DNA of 64,000 bases from Candidatus Harpocratesius repetitus (GTDB taxonomy: Archaea > Asgardarchaeota > Lokiarchaeia > Sigyniarchaeales > Promethearchaeaceae), in the NCBI GenBank assembly GCA_021498095.1, contig JAIZWK010000001.1, positions 3,163,450 through 3,227,449 of the forward strand, written 5' to 3'. Below the pieces are notes generated by a model. It had not been told where the DNA came from and made no database searches. It saw only the letters and a list, made by a program, of their open reading frames with translations. How positions within the stretch are numbered: the stretch's first letter is position 1; every line of letters starts with the position of its first letter. Made by a program: the position numbers and the translations under genes. Positions 42,746 to 50,228 of the stretch are shown one piece after another.

Positions 42746-45700
42746 TTACTTATTGAAATTATCTATTTTCTTCTTTTTTATCCCTCTTTTTCGTAATTGA
42801 CAAGTCTCTCCACTTTGCCTTTGAAATTCATGGATTAATCCGATAAGGCTTATAAAAGAGAATATTACGCTTGACACAAATATTAAAGGAGAGTATCCCA
42901 CAATATTTTTCGGTTTTTCATAAATTTTCCACGCTTCTATTAAAAATCCGGTGTCCAGCATCATTGATATAAAAGAAGAATATTCATATGAACCAATGGA
43001 AATTCCTCCGATTACTACCCATGATTTTGTGAGTGTAAATAGCTCGGATTTCTTATCTCCATCGCAATCTACAGCATAATGCCCAAGTCCTACGTTTTTT
43101 AGATTAGAATATTGATAAGTAGCATTCATCCCTTCGTTTCTAATGTAATTGTTATATGATCTGGCTTGGAATTTTAGGTGATAATAAGCATCATCATTTT
43201 CGCCGCTATATTCAAAAATTCTTAATTCTCCGCTATCATAATCGCTCCGATGTGCAGTAATCTCCACTTTTCCATCCCCATCAATATCGATAGTTTCAAA
43301 ATTATTTTTTCCTCTCGCACCCCATTCGCTATGTGTTGATGCGCTATAAAAATCGTCTTTCCAAATTAATTCCAAAGAGTTTTTCCCTGTTTCATCATCT
43401 TGCACTAATTTCCAAACGCCAAATCCTGATTGTGTGAACTCTGTTTCTTCATAATAATGATTTCCTTGGTATTGAATGAAGATTTCATCAGATCCTTTTC
43501 CGTCAAAATTACCAAGAGCAATACTATAATATGCCCAGCATTTCCATTCGGAGAGAGATTGAACCAAGATAGTATTATATTTATGTTGGGCTTCATCGTA
43601 ATCCATAATTTTAATCGTATCGTATTCAGAAAAAACAACTTCCAATTCTGGATCATTATCTAAATTTCCTACATCTGTCCAATAAATAGAACCTAGCTCT
43701 GTAGAAGATTCAGATTTACCGATCTCCACAACTTCATATTCATCATCTTTTTCACCACTTCCTGAAATCATGGTTATTTTTCCACATGAAGCAATGCAGA
43801 TATCTTGTAATCCATCTTTATCAATATCTTCTTTCCATACAGCTCCTTGATGGCTCATACCTCTTACGGGTAATTCAACAGAAGGATCATGCCTAACCAT
43901 GATCCATTCAGGTAAGCGTTCATCTCCATCACTTTTACCCATATATTCCATTACAATAGTTCCTTTATCACTAGTTCCAAAGAAGATTTCAGGTCTTCCA
44001 TCTCCATCGACATCACCGGGATAAGCGGATGTAAAATTTCTGAGGGGTAATAAATAATATGGAAAGTAAAAGTATTGAGTTAAGGGTGTTCCGTCATGAT
44101 CATAAATCAGTATATGGCTTAGATTAAATTCATAGCCGATATTTAAGTTTCCTCCTGTAATAATTTCAAGATCAGAATCTCCATCCAAATTTCCTGCTTC
44201 AAAAAAGATAGGATTTCCAGGAACTTGAGCAATCCATGGTAATACTAAACTAGAACCCATCATTTCGTCAGCAATTTCATCCCCTTCGGCTGTTGCTGAA
44301 ACATATTGAATATTTAATAGCGAATGCGGTACAGACGAAATTGTAATCAATGAATTCAAAATAAGCATTACAATTAAGAATTTTTTAAGAAATTTGGATT
44401 TGGATCTTTTATGATTTCTCAAGTGAGATAATACTGAATAGGTGTATAATGCTAAAATTGTCCATATTAGAGTTGCGAGAAATGTGGTATTAGGATATCC
44501 AGGAATATTTTTGTTGCTTGATTCGTTCTCAATTTCAAATTCCTTAAAATTATCTGAATCTACTGCAAATACTTCGGATCTATTTGATTTAAATTGTCCG
44601 TTTATTTGACGAACTGTGTAATAAAATGTAACTTTTTCATTTTCATTTGATATCAAATCTGTCCAGTTTTCATGAAACCATGTACGATTTCCCCTATAGA
44701 TCACTACGGCATCTTCCATATTTTCATTAGTTGATCGTTCTAATTCGTAGTATCCAAAAGGTGTTCCTGTCCAGTATAGTGATACTTCATCATAATAATA
44801 ATTACTTGGTTTACATAATATTGCGGGATAATTATCAAGATACCATTCAGAAGTTAATACGTATACTTGTCCAATTATTGGGTCTTCTCCAACCCCGATA
44901 TCGATTTCAACTCCAGAATACCATGTATCTTGAAAATAAAGTAAACAATCTTTACCTACGGGGATATTGAGAAATTCTAAATTAAACGGTTGAAGAGACA
45001 ATTCATCCGTTATGTAATAAATTTTGTCATTATTCGTGGCAACTACAACTTCATTCTCATTCCAAGCCATGTCAACCATATCTATTCCTAAGTTAATCGG
45101 TGTTGTCCAGTCTATTCCATTATTACTTTTTGAAACAGAAATGTTTGTTTGTCCAATTATTATTCCAATTTCATCCGCTCCTAATTCTGATTTAATTGGA
45201 AATAATTTTCCAAGAATTGATGGAATGTAAATTATTTTCTCATTATTAACTGGATTTGCAGGTTGACCAGATATGTAGAGATAATCTCCCATAAAGAGTG
45301 CAGATGTATAATTACCTTTATTACTAAATGTTGTTTCTACGTTAGCCCCATTTTCGTTTTCAAGATTTGATACTCTAAAATGATAAAAATCTTGATTTTG
45401 AACCGCCAAAACATGGATTTCATTATCAAGTTTTGCAACATAAAAATCCCAATATGTTTTCCATTGAATGCTTGATAATTGCACATCTGCTATCATTTCT
45501 AAGTCTTCTGTGTATACCACCATTCGTGCATAAGTGCCTAAATTAATTTTTGCCGTGTGCACAATGTATAAAAGACCATCTATCCAGAAGATTTCTGGAT
45601 AACTCCAAGTAGAACCCAGTTTTATTGTAGTTCCTTCAGATTTTGTATTATTTGTTCTTGTTAATGTTATATATCCTGTATCGGGTCCAGATCCGCCCCA

Positions 45701-46066
45701 AACATCTAAAGAAAAGATGTAATTATCAGTTGAAACCCACGCACCATGTCCTTTCTTAATATTTTCATTCAAAGCAGGAATTTTCATAATACTATTCATT
45801 TCATCTGAAACTTTCATCTCTTTCATAACTGAGGAATCTTTAAGGCAATAATTATTCCTTTCTACGGTGAAATATGAGTTAGTAGAGTGAAAATTTGTAG
45901 ATATCGATGTAGTATCATTTTTAAGATTTATAGAATTCTTATATGGATTTTGTATAGGAACCTGTATTATGCAAAAAATTTCTATAAAGATCAAAAATGC
46001 CAGAAAAATTATGCATATACTGCGAAATTTATTATAGGTTCCCTTATTTCGTTTTAATATATGCAT
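42746..46066 (-). CDS. Surface protein with two secreted halves: propeller-like and FG-GAP
   Basis: 1,106 residues. First half: signal segment (SICIIFLAFLIFIEIFCII), an extracellular beta-propeller-like domain to about residue 410, an Fn3-like region about 420-510, then NIPGYPNTTFLATLIWTILALYTYSVL and a basic run (HLRNHKRSKSK) near residues 520-555, like the C-terminal anchor of an archaeal surface protein. Directly after comes a second signal-like segment (FLKKFLIVMLILNSLITISSV ending near VSATA) and the second half: FG-GAP/VCBS-type calcium repeats (DLDGD-like motifs GNLDGDSDLEIITGG, DVDGDGRPEIFFG, DIDGDGKVEITAH), a final span (FVSSVIFSFISLIGLI) and basic tail. It looks like two surface-protein genes fused in frame. 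FG-GAP propellers bind sugars or proteins in adhesins. Confidence 0.85.
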   Translation of the reverse strand: MHILKRNKGTYNKFRSICIIFLAFLIFIEIFCIIQVPIQNPYKNSINLKNDTTSISTNFHSTNSYFTVERNNYCLKDSSVMKEMKVSDEMNSIMKIPALNENIKKGHGAWVSTDNYIFSLDVWGGSGPDTGYITLTRTNNTKSEGTTIKLGSTWSYPEIFWIDGLLYIVHTAKINLGTYARMVVYTEDLEMIADVQLSSIQWKTYWDFYVAKLDNEIHVLAVQNQDFYHFRVSNLENENGANVETTFSNKGNYTSALFMGDYLYISGQPANPVNNEKIIYIPSILGKLFPIKSELGADEIGIIIGQTNISVSKSNNGIDWTTPINLGIDMVDMAWNENEVVVATNNDKIYYITDELSLQPFNLEFLNIPVGKDCLLYFQDTWYSGVEIDIGVGEDPIIGQVYVLTSEWYLDNYPAILCKPSNYYYDEVSLYWTGTPFGYYELERSTNENMEDAVVIYRGNRTWFHENWTDLISNENEKVTFYYTVRQINGQFKSNRSEVFAVDSDNFKEFEIENESSNKNIPGYPNTTFLATLIWTILALYTYSVLSHLRNHKRSKSKFLKKFLIVMLILNSLITISSVPHSLLNIQYVSATAEGDEIADEMMGSSLVLPWIAQVPGNPIFFEAGNLDGDSDLEIITGGNLNIGYEFNLSHILIYDHDGTPLTQYFYFPYYLLPLRNFTSAYPGDVDGDGRPEIFFGTSDKGTIVMEYMGKSDGDERLPEWIMVRHDPSVELPVRGMSHQGAVWKEDIDKDGLQDICIASCGKITMISGSGEKDDEYEVVEIGKSESSTELGSIYWTDVGNLDNDPELEVVFSEYDTIKIMDYDEAQHKYNTILVQSLSEWKCWAYYSIALGNFDGKGSDEIFIQYQGNHYYEETEFTQSGFGVWKLVQDDETGKNSLELIWKDDFYSASTHSEWGARGKNNFETIDIDGDGKVEITAHRSDYDSGELRIFEYSGENDDAYYHLKFQARSYNNYIRNEGMNATYQYSNLKNVGLGHYAVDCDGDKKSELFTLTKSWVVIGGISIGSYEYSSFISMMLDTGFLIEAWKIYEKPKNIVGYSPLIFVSSVIFSFISLIGLIHEFQRQSGETCQLRKRGIKKKKIDNFNK

Positions 46067-46485
46067 TGTTTGTTAACCTACCGTTTTAGGGGTTATATTA
46101 TTTATTGATTTAAGAATATAAAAAATTTTAAAGATTTTAAAAGAGAAATTAGAGTTAAGGCTGTTAGTGACAATTTTTTACTGATCAAACTTATTTTCTT
46201 CAATTTCTGATATTCATGTGACAAAATATTTGATGAAAGATATCGAAGTATAACCTCTGGCACAAAATACTGAAGATAGAATCCATAATATATAAGACAT
46301 TACAAGTACATTGCGTTTAAGCCAATTCTCATCGAGAACCACCACTATTACGTCTTTCAGTAATATTCCTAAAGAAGTAAGGGAATAATTCCCGAATTCG
46401 AAATCACAAGAAAATTAACAATAATGCAACAAATTATAGCTAGTAATAGTTAAATTATTATTGTTTATTTGATATCAATGATATC
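46067..46485. promoter_or_regulatory. 419-base gap with antitoxin operator candidates
   Basis: No gene seen. GGGAAT-A-ATTCCC (46381-46393) is a perfect dyad. At the right end two palindromes stand in tandem, TGATATCA (46470-46477) and ATGATATCAT (46478-46487); the second overlaps the antitoxin start codon. Antitoxins of the ribbon-helix-helix type usually bind such tandem palindromes at their own promoter, so autoregulation is likely (inference). Confidence 0.45.
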
Positions 46486-46815
46486 ATGAATCAAGTCAAT
46501 TTCCGATTAAAAGAATCTGAACATGAAATTGCGAAAATAATTGCTGAATACAATGGTAAATCATTAGCAGAATATGCAAGACAAACCTTACTCACGGATA
46601 TTCGATCAAAGCGGTGTGATTTGGCATTTAAATTGGTTGAAGAAGGTAAATGTGGGATGAAACGAGCATGGAAAATTTCAGGACTTTCTTTTCGTGAATT
46701 TTTGATAGAGTGGAATAATCGTAAAGCTTCTGAAAAAATTAGCGATAATTTACAAGAAGAACATTGGAACATTGTTCAAAACTTAGATATAAATAAATAC
46801 TTGCGAACCAAGTGA
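46486..46815 (+). CDS. Antitoxin-like protein (RHH/UPF0175-like)
   Basis: 109 residues. The N-terminus (VNFRLKESEHEIAKIIAEYNG then SLAEYARQTLL) is a ribbon-helix-helix domain; the second part (EEGKCGMKRAWKISGLSFREFLIEWNNR) matches the UPF0175 pattern in which a degenerate HTH precedes the toxin-binding region. The stop overlaps the start of the PIN gene by four bases (GTGA), showing translational coupling. Its promoter carries tandem palindromes at the start codon. Same domain plan as the antitoxin-like protein at 39240-39566. Confidence 0.75.
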   Translation: MNQVNFRLKESEHEIAKIIAEYNGKSLAEYARQTLLTDIRSKRCDLAFKLVEEGKCGMKRAWKISGLSFREFLIEWNNRKASEKISDNLQEEHWNIVQNLDINKYLRTK

Positions 46816-47315
46816 AACCGATGCAAATCACTTTTGATACTTGCTTTCTTTTACGAATTCAAGAAATTGATCAAATTTTGAACTTAAAATTGAAAGAATT
46901 ATTCGCAGATTTCATTTGGGTTTATTCTGATGAATTATTATTAGAATACAAAAGACAACAGATTGAAAAATTTCTACCTAAAGATGCAATCTATATTCCA
47001 CTAACTAAGAAAGAATGGAACTATTATCAAAGTAAATACCCACTTGAATCTTTTGATTTAGCAGACCAAGAAATCGTAATTCTCGGATTGCGGGATGGAA
47101 TAACCACAGTAACTGGGGATCGTGATCTATTTCATTTAATTCATGCTCTAAAATTACCTGTTATTCAAATATGGGCATTTCTCTTAAAATTAGTTGATAA
47201 TAAAATGTTATCAAAGAATAATATGGCAAAAATCATTAATTATTGGGTAAAAAGCCACCAATATTCTAAAGGTACGATCAAATTGATGAAAAACATACTT
47301 CAAAAAATTTCATAA
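46812..47315 (+). CDS. PIN-domain toxin-like protein
   Basis: About 167 residues; the GTG at 46812 overlaps the antitoxin stop, and ATG 46821 (MQITFDTCFLLR) is an internal alternative. PIN acidic residues are present: Asp in ITFDTCFLL, Glu in SDELLLEYKR, Asp in FDLADQEIVILG and Asp in TVTGDRDLFHL. This set is typical of DUF3368-like or VapC-type PIN nucleases that cut RNA. Paired with the coupled antitoxin-like protein it forms a toxin-antitoxin module. The long basic C-terminal helical part is shared in style with the PIN protein at 38646-39128. Confidence 0.78.
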   Translation: MKPMQITFDTCFLLRIQEIDQILNLKLKELFADFIWVYSDELLLEYKRQQIEKFLPKDAIYIPLTKKEWNYYQSKYPLESFDLADQEIVILGLRDGITTVTGDRDLFHLIHALKLPVIQIWAFLLKLVDNKMLSKNNMAKIINYWVKSHQYSKGTIKLMKNILQKIS

Positions 47316-47499
47316 AGGAAATTTTCTTCTTGAGTGAGCTAAACGATGTAAAAAAACGATTTAAGTTCAAATCTTGGATACGAGAACCAACCTCTGAAAT
47401 ATTTCTATTGCAAAATTTATTTAATTGCTTACTGATTTTTTCTTTGGATTTCAAAGTAAAATCAATATTTAAATATATAAATATAGATTAAAATATAAT

Positions 47500-47835
47500 A
47501 TGGAAAAGAAATTGAAATCTTTGATAGATTCATATTATTCTATAAATCCAAAAATTGTTACTCCTATTCGCCTTTTAATTCTAAATTTACTTAAATTTCA
47601 TAAGGATGGGTTACAATTTAGAGAATTTAAAGAGGCGATCCAAATATCTGATGGAAATCTTTATTCAAATCTTGAAATATTGAAGGGTTTATCACTAATT
47701 AATTCTGAAAAGGTAGATATTGATAATAAATCAATTGAAATATATTCATTGACTTCAGAAGGTCTTATTGAATTAAAAAAAACCAATGAATGGTTAAATA
47801 ACTTACAAGATTTTGGTGATCAAATTGAAAGCTGA
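47500..47835 (+). CDS. Small winged-helix regulator of the MazF operon
   Basis: 111 residues forming a single winged helix of the ArsR/PadR style: TPIRLLILNLLKFHKDGLQF, REFKEAIQISDGNLYSNLEILKGLSLI and the wing EIYSLTSEGLIELKKT. A TATA-like ATTTAAATATATAAATATAG (from 47467) gives a likely leaderless message from ATG 47500. Its end overlaps the next gene by about 20 bases, and a MazF-type toxin gene follows, so it probably represses this operon. Confidence 0.75.
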   Translation: MEKKLKSLIDSYYSINPKIVTPIRLLILNLLKFHKDGLQFREFKEAIQISDGNLYSNLEILKGLSLINSEKVDIDNKSIEIYSLTSEGLIELKKTNEWLNNLQDFGDQIES

Positions 47836-48379
47836 TTATATTAAAATTCTAAAAGCGATGAAACAATTAGAAATTCCGATAGAAAGACATGAATTAAGAA
47901 AAACAAATAGAATCTTTATCCAAAAATTCACATATATTTTAAAGAAACTTGGATTTGAGTTATCCAGTTATAATGATTACAATTTTTATTTAAATGGAGT
48001 ATATAGCCCTCATTTAACTCAAGATTATTATCAAATTCCAATTACTTCAGTTAATGAATCATCAATTTATCTCAGTCAGAGAGAATTAGACATTATAGAA
48101 AAATATAGAAACAACATTTTGGAACATCCCTACTTTAAAACTCACAAAATAGAATTTCATGAAGCCTTAACCACAATTCAATATTTATATGAGAAATATC
48201 ACGAGTTATCTGAAAAAGAACTATTAATTACTGCTAAAAATTTAAAGAATCATTTATCACGGAAAATCTTAGTAATATCTTTGAATGTAATTAAGAAATT
48301 GAAATTTCAACAAGATATGGTCACTCCTGATCTGAAGGAAGAATTTGCCCTTTGGGATTCATTAAACGATGGTGATTGA
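47816..48379 (+). CDS. YwgA/Panacea-like protein, candidate MazF antitoxin
   Basis: About 187 residues from GTG 47816 (TTG 47813 also possible), overlapping the winged-helix gene. The segment RIFIQKFTYILKKLGF followed by YNFYLNGVYSPHLTQDY matches the core pattern of YwgA/SocA-type (Panacea, DUF4065-related) proteins, where L/I-QK-x-Y-x-L is followed by an aromatic-x-NG-x-YS motif. Panacea domains are known as promiscuous antitoxins that neutralise many toxin families. The MazF gene starts at the very next base after its stop, so it is the natural candidate antitoxin. The C-terminal part is a helical bundle. Assignment rests on motif resemblance. Confidence 0.55.
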   Translation: MIKLKADYIKILKAMKQLEIPIERHELRKTNRIFIQKFTYILKKLGFELSSYNDYNFYLNGVYSPHLTQDYYQIPITSVNESSIYLSQRELDIIEKYRNNILEHPYFKTHKIEFHEALTTIQYLYEKYHELSEKELLITAKNLKNHLSRKILVISLNVIKKLKFQQDMVTPDLKEEFALWDSLNDGD

Positions 48380-48730
48380 ATGGTAAATTTATTTAAAAAA
48401 GAGATATGGAAGATAAATCTTCAGATGGGTTCTCAATCTATAATTGGTCATGAGCAAGGTGCTACAAGACCTTGTGTAATAATGAAAGTATTACCTGCAG
48501 TTCAATTAGCAACAGTAATTCCATTAACTCGTACTTTAAGTATATTAAGATTTCCATATACCTTAGAAATTCAACCATCAACACAAAATGGATTGTCATC
48601 CACCAGTATTGCTATGATTTTTCAAATAAGAAGTGTAAATTTTCACCGTTTTCGTTCAAAGTATGGTATTCTTGAAAATGATGAATTTACGGATATTCAG
48701 AACTTAATTTCAGATTTCATTCTAAATTGA
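48380..48730 (+). CDS. MazF/PemK-family endoribonuclease toxin
   Basis: 116 residues with the MazF fold signature: EIWKINLQ (first strand), GHEQGATRPCVIMKVLP (the conserved GxE-x-G-x-RP turn with catalytic Arg), TVIPLTR, GLSSTSIAMIFQIRSVNFHRF and a terminal helix. MazF enzymes cut single-stranded mRNA or tRNA. The start ATG abuts the stop of the Panacea-like gene, last gene of a three-gene unit. No MazE-like antitoxin is present, which strengthens the view that the preceding protein neutralises it. Confidence 0.88.
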   Translation: MVNLFKKEIWKINLQMGSQSIIGHEQGATRPCVIMKVLPAVQLATVIPLTRTLSILRFPYTLEIQPSTQNGLSSTSIAMIFQIRSVNFHRFRSKYGILENDEFTDIQNLISDFILN

Positions 48731-48799
48731 ATTTTTAGTTTTAGAATTTCCTCTTATATTTACAAATATTTTTAGGTGCATTAATAAATATATCACAAG

Positions 48800-50209
48800 A
48801 TGGAATCACCTAAAATAAAAGTAATCTTTCTAGGTAGACCCGGAGTTGGGAAAACTACATTACGTAAAATCTTCTTTGACCAGCAAAATCCACTTAAATT
48901 ACTAAAGCAAACCTTTGAACCGACTCTTGGTGCAGAAACACAAGTGTATAATTTTGGAATGGAAATTGCAGTTCATGATTTGGCTGGACAAGAATTAAAA
49001 AGATGGTTAACAACTGATGATTATATTTTAGAAGATGTTGATGTTGTCATTTTAGTGCTGGCTGCAACAGACGAATGGGAAGAAAATATGGAACTATTTA
49101 ATAAGGTAAAAGAGATTCTTCAATTTAAACATATTTCAACCACGATTGTTGTCTTTTTCCATAAAATCGATCTTTTAACAGGCCACCAATTAACTGAACT
49201 TCAAAAAAATTTGGTTGAACTTCGCAAAACTGCTAAGTTTAATATAGATTTTTTTACCACAAGTATTCAGCAAAAATATATTTATGATACATTCTATGCT
49301 TTTATTCGAGCATTAAAAGCTTCTCTATATAAAATAAGGAATTTGGATTATTACGACTTCTTCATAAAAGTTGAATTGATACGATATTTCATTACTCATG
49401 ATCAAGCAGATTACAAAGAATTAGAGGAGCGACTGCGTATCAAACCGTTGGAAATCTTGGCTTTTATCAATATATTATATAAAGATGGTCTTTTAAAACA
49501 AAATCGAAAATTAAAGACAATAACTGTTACAGAAAAAGGATTGGAAATACTGGAACAAATTGATAAAGGATTTCTTCCAAATGTGAAAGAAGTTATATTA
49601 GCAGAAAGGAATTATATAAAAGGGGTAATATTAGCTGAAAAAAGTGGAATACCTTTTTTTATATATGAATATGCTCCAGGGTATTTTAAATCTTTAATTA
49701 CAGATGAACGAAGTGCATCTGAGCCTGGTATTATTTCTATGTTTTTTGCTCAAATTCTGCAATTTGGTCAAACTATGGATTACAAAGGATTAAACTCCTT
49801 TTATTTAAGTGGACATAATCTACGAATCGTTTCGCGATCCTATCGAAACTTAATGGGAATTTTCTTAATAGACAGAATTGAAATGGATCAAGGTATTTGG
49901 AAGTATTTTCATGATTTTATGCAGAATTTAAATAAAGTTTATGGAGAAAAATTGCAAAAATTCATCGATCAACAACAATTAATTACAGATTCAGAACTTG
50001 AAAATCAATTAAAACAAGACATTCAATATTTAGATATGGTATTAAAATCCCATCATCAAAATAAAACTCATTTTTCAAAGAAAAAATTACTCGAAATGTA
50101 TATAAACTTAATGCAGGAAGAAAAAGATAGTGTAACATTATCAGAATTACAATCTATTCTGTTCCAATATTTAATAATGGAAAGCCCAGAATCATTACGT
50201 GAAATTTGA
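48800..50209 (+). CDS. Rag/Gtr-like GTPase with winged helix and longin/roadblock-like domain
   Basis: 469 residues. G domain 1-185: P-loop GRPGVGKTT (12-20), Thr42 as switch I, DLAGQE (60-65), and HKID (121-124) in place of NKxD, which is the Rag/Gtr signature; the closing FFTTSIQQKYIYDTFYAF also matches Rag proteins. Residues about 190-250 form a winged helix (YKELEERLRIKPLEILAFIN then KTITVTEKGLEIL). Residues about 270-370 (YIKGVILAEKSGIPFFIYEY, LRIVSRSYRNLMGIFLI) look like a longin/roadblock domain, the fold that follows the G domain in eukaryotic Rags. A helical tail ends the chain. Eukaryotic Rags signal amino-acid status at lysosomes; the archaeal role is unknown. It follows the MazF gene but has its own TATA-like AATAAATATATC. 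Confidence 0.88.
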   Translation: MESPKIKVIFLGRPGVGKTTLRKIFFDQQNPLKLLKQTFEPTLGAETQVYNFGMEIAVHDLAGQELKRWLTTDDYILEDVDVVILVLAATDEWEENMELFNKVKEILQFKHISTTIVVFFHKIDLLTGHQLTELQKNLVELRKTAKFNIDFFTTSIQQKYIYDTFYAFIRALKASLYKIRNLDYYDFFIKVELIRYFITHDQADYKELEERLRIKPLEILAFINILYKDGLLKQNRKLKTITVTEKGLEILEQIDKGFLPNVKEVILAERNYIKGVILAEKSGIPFFIYEYAPGYFKSLITDERSASEPGIISMFFAQILQFGQTMDYKGLNSFYLSGHNLRIVSRSYRNLMGIFLIDRIEMDQGIWKYFHDFMQNLNKVYGEKLQKFIDQQQLITDSELENQLKQDIQYLDMVLKSHHQNKTHFSKKKLLEMYINLMQEEKDSVTLSELQSILFQYLIMESPESLREI

Positions 50210-50228
50210 GCTTTTTTTATTTCAAAAA

